The notes beneath the pieces are model-generated. The model searched no databases. It was not told where the DNA came from and saw only the letters and a list, made by a program, of their open reading frames with translations. DNA of 64,000 bases from Patescibacteria group bacterium (lineage in GTDB: Bacteria; Patescibacteriota; Microgenomatia; UBA1406; GWC2-37-13), in NCBI GenBank assembly GCA_023380935.1, contig JAMCST010000016.1, positions 25,073-89,072 of the forward strand. Direction: 5' to 3'. Made by a program: the position numbers and the translations under genes. Positions 8,531 through 18,900 of this stretch are shown here, piece after piece. Every line of letters begins with the position of its first letter. Position 1 is the first letter of the stretch.

Positions 8531-9871
8531 TCAAGGCAGCAGATTAACGACAAAACTATTCCAGCCGTAACCGTCGCGCTCCGCATCGGTCTGGCCAAAA
8601 TTAGTCGGGCCGGTTTTGATAAATTCGTGAGAGGCACGCCGGCTACGCCGCTCCGAATCCAACCGTTCGACGAACAGTTGCGACGCATCGGCCACGCCGT
8701 GCCGGGCAGCCGCATAAAGCGCCAGTACGTCGTAAAGAAACCAACTGGCGCCGCGCTGATAGTCGCCGGCCGCGTTAACCGGACCGCCGCTGTACTCGTT
8801 GGCCGGGCGAAAACCGCCGTTAGCACCGCTGATCACCTTAAAACCGAGAAACTTACCGTCCGGATACCAGACGCGCGCCAGCCGTTTCAGAGTCGCACCT
8901 ACCCGCTGGTCACTCAACAGCGGCGTGTTAAAGTAATACAAAGACAGCGCCTCGCCCACCAAAGCCGAGACGTCCATATTACTTGAACCTTGGCGCTGAG
9001 GTAAAGATAGACCGTCCGCCGGACTGACCAGGTTGGCATAAGCCGTTAAACTACTTTGATATAGGTTTTTGTCTAGCGGTATCCCCATCTCCTGCAGACA
9101 ACGCATTGCCACACATAACAATCCTTGGTTATAACCAAACACCTCGGGACTGGCAACCGGCGCCCCGGCCGGGCGATAGGTATCGGACCAGCAATGGTAA
9201 GTGCCGATTTGACTGGTACCGCCAAACTCCGGTCCGGACCGGGTCTCTCCCTTGGTAACATAATGCCCGTTATTGATATGCGAAGCAGTAAGCGGCCAGG
9301 CTCTTTGCATCGATTCACGGTTCGGTTGACCACCCAGTTGTTGCAATAGATAGTTTTGCAAAACGTAGATTAACGTGCTTTCATCGTCGCGATCGCGATT
9401 AGGCGGATGCGTACCGTCAATACGCAAGGCCGTGGCAATCTGGCCATTGGCATTATTGCGCTGGTCAGCGGCAAACTGGCCAACCGCCATTTGCGATAGA
9501 TTTTTATCGCGCAGCGCCGCCAGCGTCCACCAGCTGTCACGACTGAAAAAATACTCGGCGTAGGCCGGGCTAGGGATGATCCACTGCTTGCCGCCTACCA
9601 CACAGCGGCGAGCAGTACCATTCATGATGTTTTTACAATCAGTCAATGTCGACTCGGCATTAGTCTGGCGGGCCACGACACTGATCGCACTAAGAAAATC
9701 GCGGTGGGACAACGGTTGCGTCCTAGGTTCGGGAGTAGGAATCGCGGTGGGGATAGCCGGTAAACGGCGGTAACCGCCGTCACCCGGAAGACTAGCCGCC
9801 AGTGCCAAACCGCCTATCGCACCGGTCGCGAGTTTTAAAAACTGGCGCCGGTTAGGCTCAACTTGTGACAT
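8531..9871 (-). CDS. Exported (alpha/alpha) toroid protein with twin-arginine signal, glycosidase-like
   Basis: 446 residues. The N-terminus has a twin-arginine signal, NRRQFLKLATGAIGGLALAAS, followed by a Pro/Thr linker, so it should be exported folded by Tat. The body resembles a six-hairpin glycoside hydrolase: FFSRDSWWTLAALRD, RDRDDESTLIYVLQNYL, VFGYNQGLLCVAMRCL and YQRGASWFLYDVLALYAAA. Asp/Glu pairs (RDRDDEST) could be catalytic, but no family can be named. The start at 9871 (MSQVEPNRRQF) has TATAGT 9 bases upstream; a longer reading to 9895 is less likely. No tat genes are in this window. Confidence 0.7.
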   Translation of the reverse strand: MSQVEPNRRQFLKLATGAIGGLALAASLPGDGGYRRLPAIPTAIPTPEPRTQPLSHRDFLSAISVVARQTNAESTLTDCKNIMNGTARRCVVGGKQWIIPSPAYAEYFFSRDSWWTLAALRDKNLSQMAVGQFAADQRNNANGQIATALRIDGTHPPNRDRDDESTLIYVLQNYLLQQLGGQPNRESMQRAWPLTASHINNGHYVTKGETRSGPEFGGTSQIGTYHCWSDTYRPAGAPVASPEVFGYNQGLLCVAMRCLQEMGIPLDKNLYQSSLTAYANLVSPADGLSLPQRQGSSNMDVSALVGEALSLYYFNTPLLSDQRVGATLKRLARVWYPDGKFLGFKVISGANGGFRPANEYSGGPVNAAGDYQRGASWFLYDVLALYAAARHGVADASQLFVERLDSERRSRRASHEFIKTGPTNFGQTDAERDGYGWNSFVVNLLP

Positions 9872-9937
9872 AGTTAATAAACTATAGGATACCATCCTTA
9901 AGCCGAATCGTCAAATCGGCTGTGGTAGAATGAGCTT

Positions 9938-12900
9938 ATGACCCAGGAAGTCCCTGCAAACCACGATGCGTTGTCCGGCGTCAAACAGCGCCTGCAGACG
10001 CAAATCCACGAAGCCCTGTCTCCCCAGGCCAAACGCCGCCAGTTGATCGTCAGTCAAATGGACAAACTGAAACAAACGCTTGACCGTGACCCGCACGGTG
10101 ACAAAGCTGGCCAGGCGTTATCGGAATCACTCCAGCGTTACCGCGATCCGGGCGCCGAAACCAAACCGAACCGGGAACAGCTGGAAAACGAGGCGGTCGC
10201 CTATCTGGCCTTACGCCTGGAGCAGGACGGCATTACCGTCACCCGGCCCGACGGCACCAAGGCAGTGGAAAAGATCACCCTGCGCCCGGAACAGATCGAA
10301 GCGGTCTGCATTTTGCTGGAAAAAAACCACCTCCAGGCGGCCACGGGCTTTGGCAAGTCAAAGTACGTCTTACCCATCACCGCCACGGTGGCTGCCCTTA
10401 CCCACCTGGACCCGATCTTTGTGGCGGCGGTGTCGCCGGAGCTGCGCTCCGAACTGGAAAACTATACCGGCGGCATGGCCGATCTGCTGCCCGAGGCGAT
10501 GCGGCCGCTTACCTACCAACACCATAAAGACGAGGCGTTCGCCCAGAGCCAACACGCCCTCGCCACACAAGCCAACCAACAGGTTAAGGCCGTGGTTAAC
10601 GAAACCGCCGGTAAACCAGAGCCAGATATCAGCACTGAACGAAACAATTACTTTGATCAGTTGCTCCAGCGATCCCCCGTTTATTTCACCAATACCAAAA
10701 CCGACAAGCCCGTGGCTTATACGGAGGTTAAAGACCAGACGCAGCCGACCATCTTTTTCTTCGACGAGGACCAATTGGTGTTTCATACGATGCGCGAACC
10801 CGGCCTGCGGATCGGCCACATCTATCTTGATGAGATTCATGTGCCGTATTCGCGCGGCGGCGGCTACTTTATTAATCAGGAAAACGAGGCGGCCACGCCG
10901 GAGGCCAACACCCAGTATCTGTTCAAGCGCATCACCATCGGACTGATGAAGGAAATCGTCAGCCGGGAAAACCTGTTCCGCCAGCAAGAGGGACTGTATA
11001 TTTTTGCCGACGGTCAGGCGGAAAACCGGCTGTATCGCCTGGTGCAGGCGGCCGGCCAACTGGCCGATGGTCAAGGCGCGGTTGCTCCCGACCGGGAACT
11101 GGCTAGCACTTATCTGAAACAGGCGCTCCAACCGATCAGCACCGCTACCGGCTTGAGCCTTGATCAGCTGCAACAATGGTATCTGCCGCTTCTCACCAGT
11201 CAAGTCGCCCGCCAGCGCGAAATTTTTCAAGTGCCACAAACTTTACAAGAGCAACAAGCTGCTCAAACCGAACCGGGCCACCTGGACAGCCATGGGATTT
11301 TTGATGAACTGGCGTTAAGCCTGCAGCGGTCTTTGACCATGGCCAAAGGCGTCCACTACATGAAAGACCAAGACGGCCACATCAACCCACGCGACTATTT
11401 TATGGGACTGGAGATGCCGGAACGCAAGTACAATACAGACATTATGCTTGGGATTCAGGCGTGGAATAACCAATACGAATTCCTCGACGCGGCCAAAAGT
11501 ATTGACTCCTTTACCCTATTTACCGGCTGGGCGGCCAACCGGGTGCGGGGCAAAATCAGCGGCTTGTCAGGCAATCTTTATACCCCGACCCTGTCGCATG
11601 TCAATCACCTGAAAAAAACCGTACTCGCCCGTTTTCTTGAGGAGCACTCCGGCCGGGCCTGCCGGGCAGTGGGCGCCGAGAAAAAAGTCCCGCCGCCAAC
11701 ACCCAGTATCTTTACCGATCTCCAGGAAATGAACCAACAGCTGGTTAACGCCATCCGATATGATACCCAGCACCATCAGGCGATTGTTTTTTGTTTCAAT
11801 GAAAGTGAAGCCGCGGAGCTGGCTGAACGGTTTAAGGCTCAGTTCGGCGCCGAAGCCGTGCTGCTGGCCGACGCCGCCAAGACCGAGACCGAGGCAAAAA
11901 TACTGTACGACCGGTTTGCCAACCGCAGCCAACGGCCGACCATCTTGATTTCCACCGGCCGGGTCGGCGTGGGAGTAGACATTAAAACCAGCGCCGGCCA
12001 GTTTACCGATCACAAGAGCTATATCTACGGCCTGCCGTTTTCCGTCAACCAGGTCTATCAGGCAATGGGCCGGCGCCGGCTCGCCAGCCAACACCCGGAC
12101 AAGGACTTTACCTGGCTGATCAACCTGGACCAACTCGACCGGTTTCCTGCCTATCAGGAACTCAACGAAGCGGCCCAAGCCAAACTCAAAGACAAACTGC
12201 GTAAAAATCCGCTCGCCGCCTTGGACCGCCTGGCCTACCTGTCGGAGAACCTGGCGATCGGCGCCTATGATTTTTCCACTCAATACGATAAGATTTTTCA
12301 GGAACGCATCAAAGACGTCCAGCAGAAGATGACCGACATGAGCCGGCGCCGGTTTACCGACCTGGAAAAGCGCCTGAAAGAGCTGGGCAACGACAACGTT
12401 GACCTAACACTACTTAACCAGTTTTGTTCCGACATCTACGGCATGACCCTGCCGGACTATTTTAGCGATAAGGTCGGGGTACCAAGCTCAATCTACCATG
12501 ACATCATCAACCAATTGCACCTGCAGGTCTTTCCGGCCTACAGCCTGAACGCCCGCGTCAGCGACGTTTTTAACGAATGGCTGGCCGACGACGCCAAATT
12601 TAACGACTGGATTGACACTAAACTGTCTCCTTTTGCCTATTTTGCCAACGAAATCCTGTTAAAAAAACTAAAAGACCTCCGATTTTATCCCCAACTGCGC
12701 CAGGCGGAAAAGGTAAGCTTCAAAATGCTCCACAGCGAGCCGGCTGACCGGCTTGGACTATTTAGCTCATTGGACCGGCACGGGGACTATGTCCGTTTTG
12801 ATATCAAGGCCAACCACATCGACCCCAAGCTGAACTTTATCGGTCACCGTCACCCACAGGACACCCAAACCCAGGTCGTGTGCGACTATAAACAGGGCGA

Positions 12901-13024
12901 CATGATCCAACTTTATCCCGAAGACGACTATGAGAGCCTGGCCCGTTTCCGCACCGGGGAGAATGGCTGGAATCATTTGCTGGTGCTGTTTAGCTCCGGC
13001 CAGCCGACCGCCACCCAATCATGA
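9938..13024 (+). CDS. SecA-like superfamily 2 helicase/ATPase of unknown role
   Basis: 1028 residues, soluble. A charged N-terminal region (1-110) leads into a SecA-type DEAD motor: LRPEQIEAVCILL, Walker A QAATGFGKSK (about residues 132-141) and IYLDEIHVPYSRGGG (about 296-310), where SecA has VDEVDSILIDEARTP. The second motor domain has AIVFCFNESEAAELAERF (about 610), TILISTGRVGVGVDIK (about 670), where SecA has GRGTDI, and YQAMGRRRLASQ (about 707) as motif VI. The SecA preprotein-binding and zinc-tail parts are not seen. TAGAAT lies 6 bases before the start. It overlaps the next gene by ATGA. This is not housekeeping SecA; its substrate (protein, RNA or DNA) is unknown. Confidence 0.75.
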   Translation: MTQEVPANHDALSGVKQRLQTQIHEALSPQAKRRQLIVSQMDKLKQTLDRDPHGDKAGQALSESLQRYRDPGAETKPNREQLENEAVAYLALRLEQDGITVTRPDGTKAVEKITLRPEQIEAVCILLEKNHLQAATGFGKSKYVLPITATVAALTHLDPIFVAAVSPELRSELENYTGGMADLLPEAMRPLTYQHHKDEAFAQSQHALATQANQQVKAVVNETAGKPEPDISTERNNYFDQLLQRSPVYFTNTKTDKPVAYTEVKDQTQPTIFFFDEDQLVFHTMREPGLRIGHIYLDEIHVPYSRGGGYFINQENEAATPEANTQYLFKRITIGLMKEIVSRENLFRQQEGLYIFADGQAENRLYRLVQAAGQLADGQGAVAPDRELASTYLKQALQPISTATGLSLDQLQQWYLPLLTSQVARQREIFQVPQTLQEQQAAQTEPGHLDSHGIFDELALSLQRSLTMAKGVHYMKDQDGHINPRDYFMGLEMPERKYNTDIMLGIQAWNNQYEFLDAAKSIDSFTLFTGWAANRVRGKISGLSGNLYTPTLSHVNHLKKTVLARFLEEHSGRACRAVGAEKKVPPPTPSIFTDLQEMNQQLVNAIRYDTQHHQAIVFCFNESEAAELAERFKAQFGAEAVLLADAAKTETEAKILYDRFANRSQRPTILISTGRVGVGVDIKTSAGQFTDHKSYIYGLPFSVNQVYQAMGRRRLASQHPDKDFTWLINLDQLDRFPAYQELNEAAQAKLKDKLRKNPLAALDRLAYLSENLAIGAYDFSTQYDKIFQERIKDVQQKMTDMSRRRFTDLEKRLKELGNDNVDLTLLNQFCSDIYGMTLPDYFSDKVGVPSSIYHDIINQLHLQVFPAYSLNARVSDVFNEWLADDAKFNDWIDTKLSPFAYFANEILLKKLKDLRFYPQLRQAEKVSFKMLHSEPADRLGLFSSLDRHGDYVRFDIKANHIDPKLNFIGHRHPQDTQTQVVCDYKQGDMIQLYPEDDYESLARFRTGENGWNHLLVLFSSGQPTATQS

Positions 13025-13800
13025 AAATTGGCATGATGAACGATCCGGTTAATAATTTATTTGAAGAGATCAAGTTTGCCGGAAAATATCAGTTTGACTT
13101 TCTTGATCTAACCATCGAACCGCCGCGTTGTCAGGTTGAAGACGTTGATTGGGACCGGGTCCAGACCTTTATACGGCAACACCGGCTTGGCGTGATTGGT
13201 CATACCAACCCGATCCTTCCTTGGGCGTCACCGATCATTAGCCTGAAGGAAGCGGCCTTAACCGAACTGGAAAAACAACTGGCCTTATTTCATCGCCTCG
13301 GCGCCCAGTATGTCAACCTGCACGCCCACTGGTACCAACCGCATTCGCCGCCCCGAGAGATTGGGGAACGGATCATCGCTTCGCTTCACCGACTGCTTAA
13401 GATAACAAATAAATTCGGATTGAGATTAATGCTGGAAAACCAGGCAAGCGGCTTTTTCAATACTCCGGATCGCCTGCAACCGATTTTTTCCCGTTGTCCC
13501 CAGCTGCTTTTTCATCTGGACGTCGGCCATGCCCAGGTGGCCGGTAAAGGACGAAGCCTGACCGCCGACTTTATCCGTCGGTTTGGTAAACGACTGACCC
13601 ATGTACACCTGTCCGATAACCGAGGTGTCACCGACGACCATCTGGCGCTTGGCGAAGGTATGATTGACTGGAAAATGACCGTGGAGGCGCTAAAAAAAAC
13701 ACGATATGACGGAACCGTAACCCTGGAAGTATGGAACAGAGCTAAGCTGAACCGGTCGCGCTGCCGTTGGTTGGAACTATGGGAAAATAGTGGGATGTAA
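13021..13800 (+). CDS. Sugar phosphate isomerase/epimerase family TIM barrel
   Basis: 259 residues, AP-endonuclease-2/xylose-isomerase-like fold. Metal-binding residues are visible in order: LMLENQ (Glu), FHLDVGHAQ (Asp and His), THVHLSDNRG (His) with DDHLALGEGMIDW, and VTLEVW (Glu). The family includes sugar isomerases, epimerases and endonuclease IV; the GEGMIDW motif is shared by both types, so the substrate cannot be assigned. It starts inside the stop of the SecA-like helicase gene (ATGA), implying translational coupling and possibly a nucleic-acid role for the pair. Confidence 0.82.
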   Translation: MKIGMMNDPVNNLFEEIKFAGKYQFDFLDLTIEPPRCQVEDVDWDRVQTFIRQHRLGVIGHTNPILPWASPIISLKEAALTELEKQLALFHRLGAQYVNLHAHWYQPHSPPREIGERIIASLHRLLKITNKFGLRLMLENQASGFFNTPDRLQPIFSRCPQLLFHLDVGHAQVAGKGRSLTADFIRRFGKRLTHVHLSDNRGVTDDHLALGEGMIDWKMTVEALKKTRYDGTVTLEVWNRAKLNRSRCRWLELWENSGM

Positions 13801-13954
13801 TGATTTATTATAGGTTTTTCTCAGAACAGGATTTTTGGCTGATTTTGCCGCTCCAATCAACTGGCAATTCGTGTTGTCGTTTAGCTACAACGCCATTTAA
13901 TATTTCTATCCGCAGATCGACTTGACAAGGCGGTTTGTGATAATTTACTATATA

Positions 13955-13963
13955 TGATATAAT
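13955..13963 (+). promoter_or_regulatory. Extended -10 promoter of the lipoprotein gene
   Basis: TGATATAAT at 13955-13963 is an extended -10 (TGn-TATAAT), 11 bases before the ATG at 13975. A TTGACA at 13922 is 30 bases away, too far to act with it; with TACTAT at 13946-13951 (18-base spacer) it could make a second promoter. The rest of the gap 13801-13954 shows no gene. Confidence 0.55.
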
Positions 13964-13974
13964 AATGACAATAT

Positions 13975-15483
13975 ATGGCCGACCAAAGGATTGAAGCGGG
14001 CATCGGACACCTCAAGCACGCCGCCGCTCCGACAGCATTATTAAGCCTCGCCGGTCTAGTTGCCTGTTCCGGACCAACCGTGGCCGACATTCATCCTGGC
14101 TCCACATTGGAAAACGCCCCGACAGCTCCTCCGTTACCGGGCGCTGTACCGACCGTCGACAGAATCACCACTGACCAAAACCCAGAAATACCGCAGGAAT
14201 TACGCGATTATGTGACTAAAAACGGCGGGAGGGTTGGCGTTCCTTTTCCTTTGAAATCTAATCCGGAATACGGGAACTTACCCGACACAACCATCCTGTC
14301 ATATTTTGACAAACAAGGTCAGTACCGGCTCGCCTTTGAACAAGACGAAACAATCACCTCCACTCCGGCTTTCCCCCTCTGGGTTAAGGATGGAAATTCA
14401 GTCCGTGGAGTTACAATTGAACGCAGCCTAGATTCGAATAACCCCAATCCGGCCGTCACTTGGCTATTTAAACAAGGTGTAAGTGAAGTTGAAATGACCA
14501 ACATGTTTAAATCAACGGACCAAACCACTGCAGAAAGCGCTATCCGCGACATGCTGGACCAAATCGTTATTATCGATAACCAAGGACGTTTTCAAAAAAT
14601 TCCTTTTGTGCAGTTAACGCCCGGAGAACAACAAACCATGGTCCATAAAATTATGGGGAACATGCAGGAGGTTCCACCCACCCCCTCTGCTCCACGCGCT
14701 TCCGCCACGCCAACTCCCACTACTACACCCACCACCGAGGCGACCGCCACCGTCGCGCCCACTGCCACCCGTGAACCCACGGCCACGGCGACTAAAGAAC
14801 CAGCTTGGTATGACTCAACCGATATTGAGGTGCGCCGCAAGGGTGTTGAAGAGTGGGCCAACCGGATTGACTACACCGGCTACACCCCCCAGGAAGTGGC
14901 CGAGCTGAAGCAGTTGATGATTGATTATCTTCCCTATGTCCACTCTTCCCCGCTCAAGGTTTTCCCCTGGTACAACAACTTTCCCTATGAGTTCAGTGAA
15001 AATCCCTTGGCGTATTTACAGGCGGTCAGGGGAATCACGAATAACGACAATAAAGGAACATCATCAAGTCTTACAGATTTATATGTAAAGCTCGACCGCA
15101 ATTTCTTCAAAACGTTGTCTAACAATGACAGTAAAGAACTAAGCTGGCTTATGCAAATATCGAAAGAGGCGATGGTCCATTATGTTTACACAAGCTCACG
15201 CAGTGCGGCAAGAGAGCTTGAGACTAAAAATGTCAGCGCTCAAATCGTAAAACAGACCGCTAAGTTCCTTGACAACAATTGGAATCGTCATGACTTGGGT
15301 ACGGTTTCTGCAGCTATTGTCACGCTTCAGGACCTGGTTGATGCCAAGAAACCCGATGGTTCGTGGTTGATTACTGATCCGGCAACGCGCAGTGACCTTT
15401 CAAGTCAGGCGCAAAGTTACATCTCCGGGATGAATCAAGTCGCTACGCAAAACGGCTGGATTGCTACTACTCCGTGGCAATAA
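13975..15483 (+). CDS. Lipoprotein with Thr/Pro linker, unknown function
   Basis: 502 residues, not recognised. A hydrophobic stretch ending SLAGLVACSG looks like a lipobox (L-x-x-C) at about residues 22-29, although the 20 residues before it are long and polar for a signal peptide. An N-terminal domain (about 65-230) is followed by a low-complexity linker of PT/AT repeats (about 238-280), then a helical C-terminal domain (about 290-502) with repeated Trp and Tyr. The linker is typical of envelope proteins in this genome. It is the first gene of a surface locus continuing to 22665. Confidence 0.65.
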   Translation: MADQRIEAGIGHLKHAAAPTALLSLAGLVACSGPTVADIHPGSTLENAPTAPPLPGAVPTVDRITTDQNPEIPQELRDYVTKNGGRVGVPFPLKSNPEYGNLPDTTILSYFDKQGQYRLAFEQDETITSTPAFPLWVKDGNSVRGVTIERSLDSNNPNPAVTWLFKQGVSEVEMTNMFKSTDQTTAESAIRDMLDQIVIIDNQGRFQKIPFVQLTPGEQQTMVHKIMGNMQEVPPTPSAPRASATPTPTTTPTTEATATVAPTATREPTATATKEPAWYDSTDIEVRRKGVEEWANRIDYTGYTPQEVAELKQLMIDYLPYVHSSPLKVFPWYNNFPYEFSENPLAYLQAVRGITNNDNKGTSSSLTDLYVKLDRNFFKTLSNNDSKELSWLMQISKEAMVHYVYTSSRSAARELETKNVSAQIVKQTAKFLDNNWNRHDLGTVSAAIVTLQDLVDAKKPDGSWLITDPATRSDLSSQAQSYISGMNQVATQNGWIATTPWQ

Positions 15484-15527
15484 GCCGTTGACAGCCGGCG
15501 ATTTATTCGCCATAATGATAATTGTTT

Positions 15528-15971
15528 ATGCTAAAACGACTGCTGTGGGCGGCACTAATTGTGGTCGTTCTGATCGTTGGGGTTGAATGGTATGTGTTGA
15601 ATACCCGGTCGTCTCAATATCCCTCTACCTCGCCTACGCCACGCAAAACCGATTGGGAGTCCTGGCAGCCGTCAACGATCCGTACCTACAAAAACGCCAA
15701 ATACGGCATTTTGTCGTCCGCCTTGGTTAAAATCAGGCTTGTTACCGCCTCATTATTGACCGCTGAAACTGTCGACGAAAAAGAACTGCGTTTCAAATAC
15801 GATAAAACGCTGGCTTATTATGACCGCTACGAAACCAAAACCACCCCGGCCAGGGCAGTTAAAAATCCTACCGGTTTCCCAATCAAAACAAATGAGGTAT
15901 ATCTGGTCGAATGGCTAGGACAGCCGGCCAAAACCAATAATCTTTGGAGGATTACCAGACTAATGCCTTAA
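15528..15971 (+). CDS. Small single-pass membrane protein, unknown
   Basis: 147 residues. It starts MLKRLLWAALIVVVLIVGV, one N-terminal membrane helix with a short positive inside segment, then a Ser/Thr/Pro linker (SSQYPSTSPTPRK) and an extracytoplasmic domain of about 105 residues with no recognised motif. The ATG at 15528 is preferred over a TTG two codons earlier. The stop is two bases before the start of the giant secreted protein, so the two are probably co-transcribed. Confidence 0.6.
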   Translation: MLKRLLWAALIVVVLIVGVEWYVLNTRSSQYPSTSPTPRKTDWESWQPSTIRTYKNAKYGILSSALVKIRLVTASLLTAETVDEKELRFKYDKTLAYYDRYETKTTPARAVKNPTGFPIKTNEVYLVEWLGQPAKTNNLWRITRLMP

Positions 15972-15973
15972 AG

Positions 15974-18900
15974 ATGAAAAAAACAATCCTTTTCCATGTA
16001 TTAGCGATAGTCTTATTGTTTTTTATTTCCGGCAGGGTTACGGCCAAATTTCCCTGCGACGGCGATGACGGTAACTGCGACTATTATTACTGCTGTAATA
16101 AAGACTGCACCAGCGGCACCTGCCTAAGCTGCGGATCATGCACTACCCATGACCCGCCACCGACGAATCCTCCTTTTCCTACCAATACTCCAACACCCGC
16201 CGGCAGCAGCTCCAGTAGTTCGGGCGGGTCAAGTTCGTCGTCGTCAAGTAGCTCCAGTTCCAGCTCGACCTGTACCAAACCGACTTATAGCTGTAGCGTT
16301 AAAAGCGACTGCGTTGCCTCGTCCGGCAACTATGACTGTGTCAACTCGACCTGCCGCTATTACGATCTTTACGCGTGTCCAAACTGCGACTGGCGACCTA
16401 ATGGTTGGAGCTGCAGCAGCGGCTGCCCGTGGCACCATACGATCCGCAGTTGCGTCAACGGCTATCTCCAAGACAGCGGCGAGTTAAGCGGCGGCTGCAC
16501 CAGCAACACGGTCACCACCTTCCCCGACTGCACTACCGGAGCCAACTGGGGACCGCTGTGCGTGGAATGGAGCTGCTCTCAAGCTGGCACCGGCACTTTC
16601 AATATCGACGGTTGGTTGATTAACCAAAATGCACCGGATAACGCGGGGAATGGTTGGCAAGCCTTTGTGGGCGTGACCGCCGTCAGACTGGATGATTGTG
16701 GATCAAACTGCCAAACTACACATGATTATAAATTTTACTCCACCACCAACGATTACGGTGGCGGTGCCGTCGGCAGCGCCGGCTTTCCGACGTCATCGCG
16801 AATTTTGGGAGGTATGGGTGGCAATCTAAGCGACGGTAACCAATTTTATTTCAGCCCGCTGGGCGGCAGCGCCACGGCGATGCAGGGCGATCCGACTTGG
16901 GGCGGTAGCTGGGCTTACGGCAAAGGTAGTGACGGTCAATTCGGCAGTGGGCCTCGAACAATCTGCATCCAGGGTTATTATCATCGCAGCTGCAGTCAAC
17001 AACCCAACTGTCCTACCTGCGGTACCTGCACTGACGGATCGGCTTCGGTTTATTCCAACGAACTCTGCTTTACCCGACCAACCCCAACGCCAATGCCACC
17101 CACCTGCACTTCTTTTACCGACGTCCATATTGAACAGTGCGACTCAAACAGCAAATTTACTAACAAAGACGCCGCCTGTTATACAAAAAACGGAACAGTG
17201 ACTCTTAACCTGGGAGGGATGACCACAACGGCAACAAAAATGCGTTTTTGGGAACCGAGCGACCCCAACACCACCTGTAGCAGTCTGTCATTGGGCGCTT
17301 CGGATCCGGCCGGGAAAACCGGTTGGACCAACGAAGAAGCGTATAGTACCACCAAGACCTGGGCCTTGAGAAGCGGCGACGGCGACAAAAAGGTCTGCGT
17401 TTATTTAAGTAATGGCGGAGGCACAACTCAATGTGGTGGAATGATTAAATTAGACACCGTTCCTCCGACCTGTCAAGTCCAAGGTCCTTTGTCTGCCTAT
17501 GCCAACCCCACCTCATCATATGGATATAATGCCTACGGCTATGATAACCAGTCGGTTGGATTCAGCCAGGCGGCCTTTATCCCCACTGCTTCCGACGGCA
17601 CCAATTGGACAAACCTCTGTTCTGCTAACAGTTCAAGTTGCAGCGGTTCCACCACCTTTGCCAAAAATAACTACCACTCTTACTATGTCGTCTGCAATGC
17701 CCGCGACAAGGCCGATAACCGCTGTCTCGGCGACCCCTGGTGCTGGGACGGGCTGGCCCCGGCCAAAAGCTGCACCGGTTACAGCGACTGCGGCGCCACT
17801 GACAAAATCAAGGTCTGGATCATTCCCGATCCCCCGATCGTGGCACTTAACCCCGGCTGCGTCGCCGGGTCAAGCCATCCGTCGGTCGGCCTAAGTCTTA
17901 GCTCTGAAGGTGACGAATTCCAGTATTATGCCTACAAAAGCAGCGACTGCACCGGTACCCAGATCGAAAACAGCGGCTGGCGCACCGGCTGGGCCGCCAG
18001 CGTTTACACTTTCACCTCGTCGTTGGCCAACTATACTGGGCCGGTTTCCTGGAAAGCGCGCTCGCGCTGGACCAGCGACACTAACCAGTACGAAAACTGG
18101 AGTAGTTGTTCAAATTTCCAGGTCGACAGCGCCGCCTCCAACCCGTCGGTCAGTTGCATCCGTCAAGGTCCGGGCACTAACGCTGGCAGTTGTAAATTTA
18201 ACTGTTCCTGGACGCCAAACAGCGACAGTTCCTGCGCCAACGACCCATTCACCTATAAAGAGTCTTTCACCGACACCACCGGCGGCAGTTGGGTCAGGCC
18301 CGGCACCAGTACGATGGACGACGTCTACGACAGCCTGACCAACACGATCATCGACAATGTGGCCAATGGCGCTACCTTGACGGCTAACGTTCGCGCCAAA
18401 GACTCACTCGGCAACGCCTCACCCGGTTGGGCCTCAACCTCGATTGACTGCAACACCAATCCTCCCTGGTGTGAAGGCGCCACGATTTCCCCGGCTTCGC
18501 CCCAGAAAAAGAATACCGCCATCAGCTTCAGTTCCACTGCCAAGGACACCGCCGGACTATCGTCCTGTATCCTATCGATCAACGGCACCACCGTCAGTAC
18601 CGCGGGCCTAAGCGGTACCAGTAACGCATGCAATTTAAGTTGGACGCCGACGGCTGACGGAAGCTATACCTATCAAACCACCATTACCGACACCGACAAC
18701 CTTTCCAGCGCCTGCCAGTCGGGTAGTTACTGTATCGATACCCAAAAACCCGGTGTGCCACCGGGCAGAAAACTCACCTGCGCCTGGGACGGAACGGCTA
18801 ACGGTTATCGGGTTACTTACGAATGGAGTCCGGTCGCGGACAACGGCTGCGCCGGGTTGAGTACAACGCCGTACTGGTCCCAGATTTCCACCAGTAGCAG

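Noticed and set aside
10370..12283. Long open frames on the minus strand (10370-11239, 11567-12283) opposite the SecA-like gene
   Set aside because: The + strand protein has clear motor motifs across this region; the antisense frames have no recognisable motifs and are explained by base composition.
13922..13963. TTGACA plus TATAAT before the lipoprotein gene as one promoter
   Set aside because: The spacer is 30 bases. The TATAAT works better as an extended -10, and TTGACA may pair with TACTAT at 13946.
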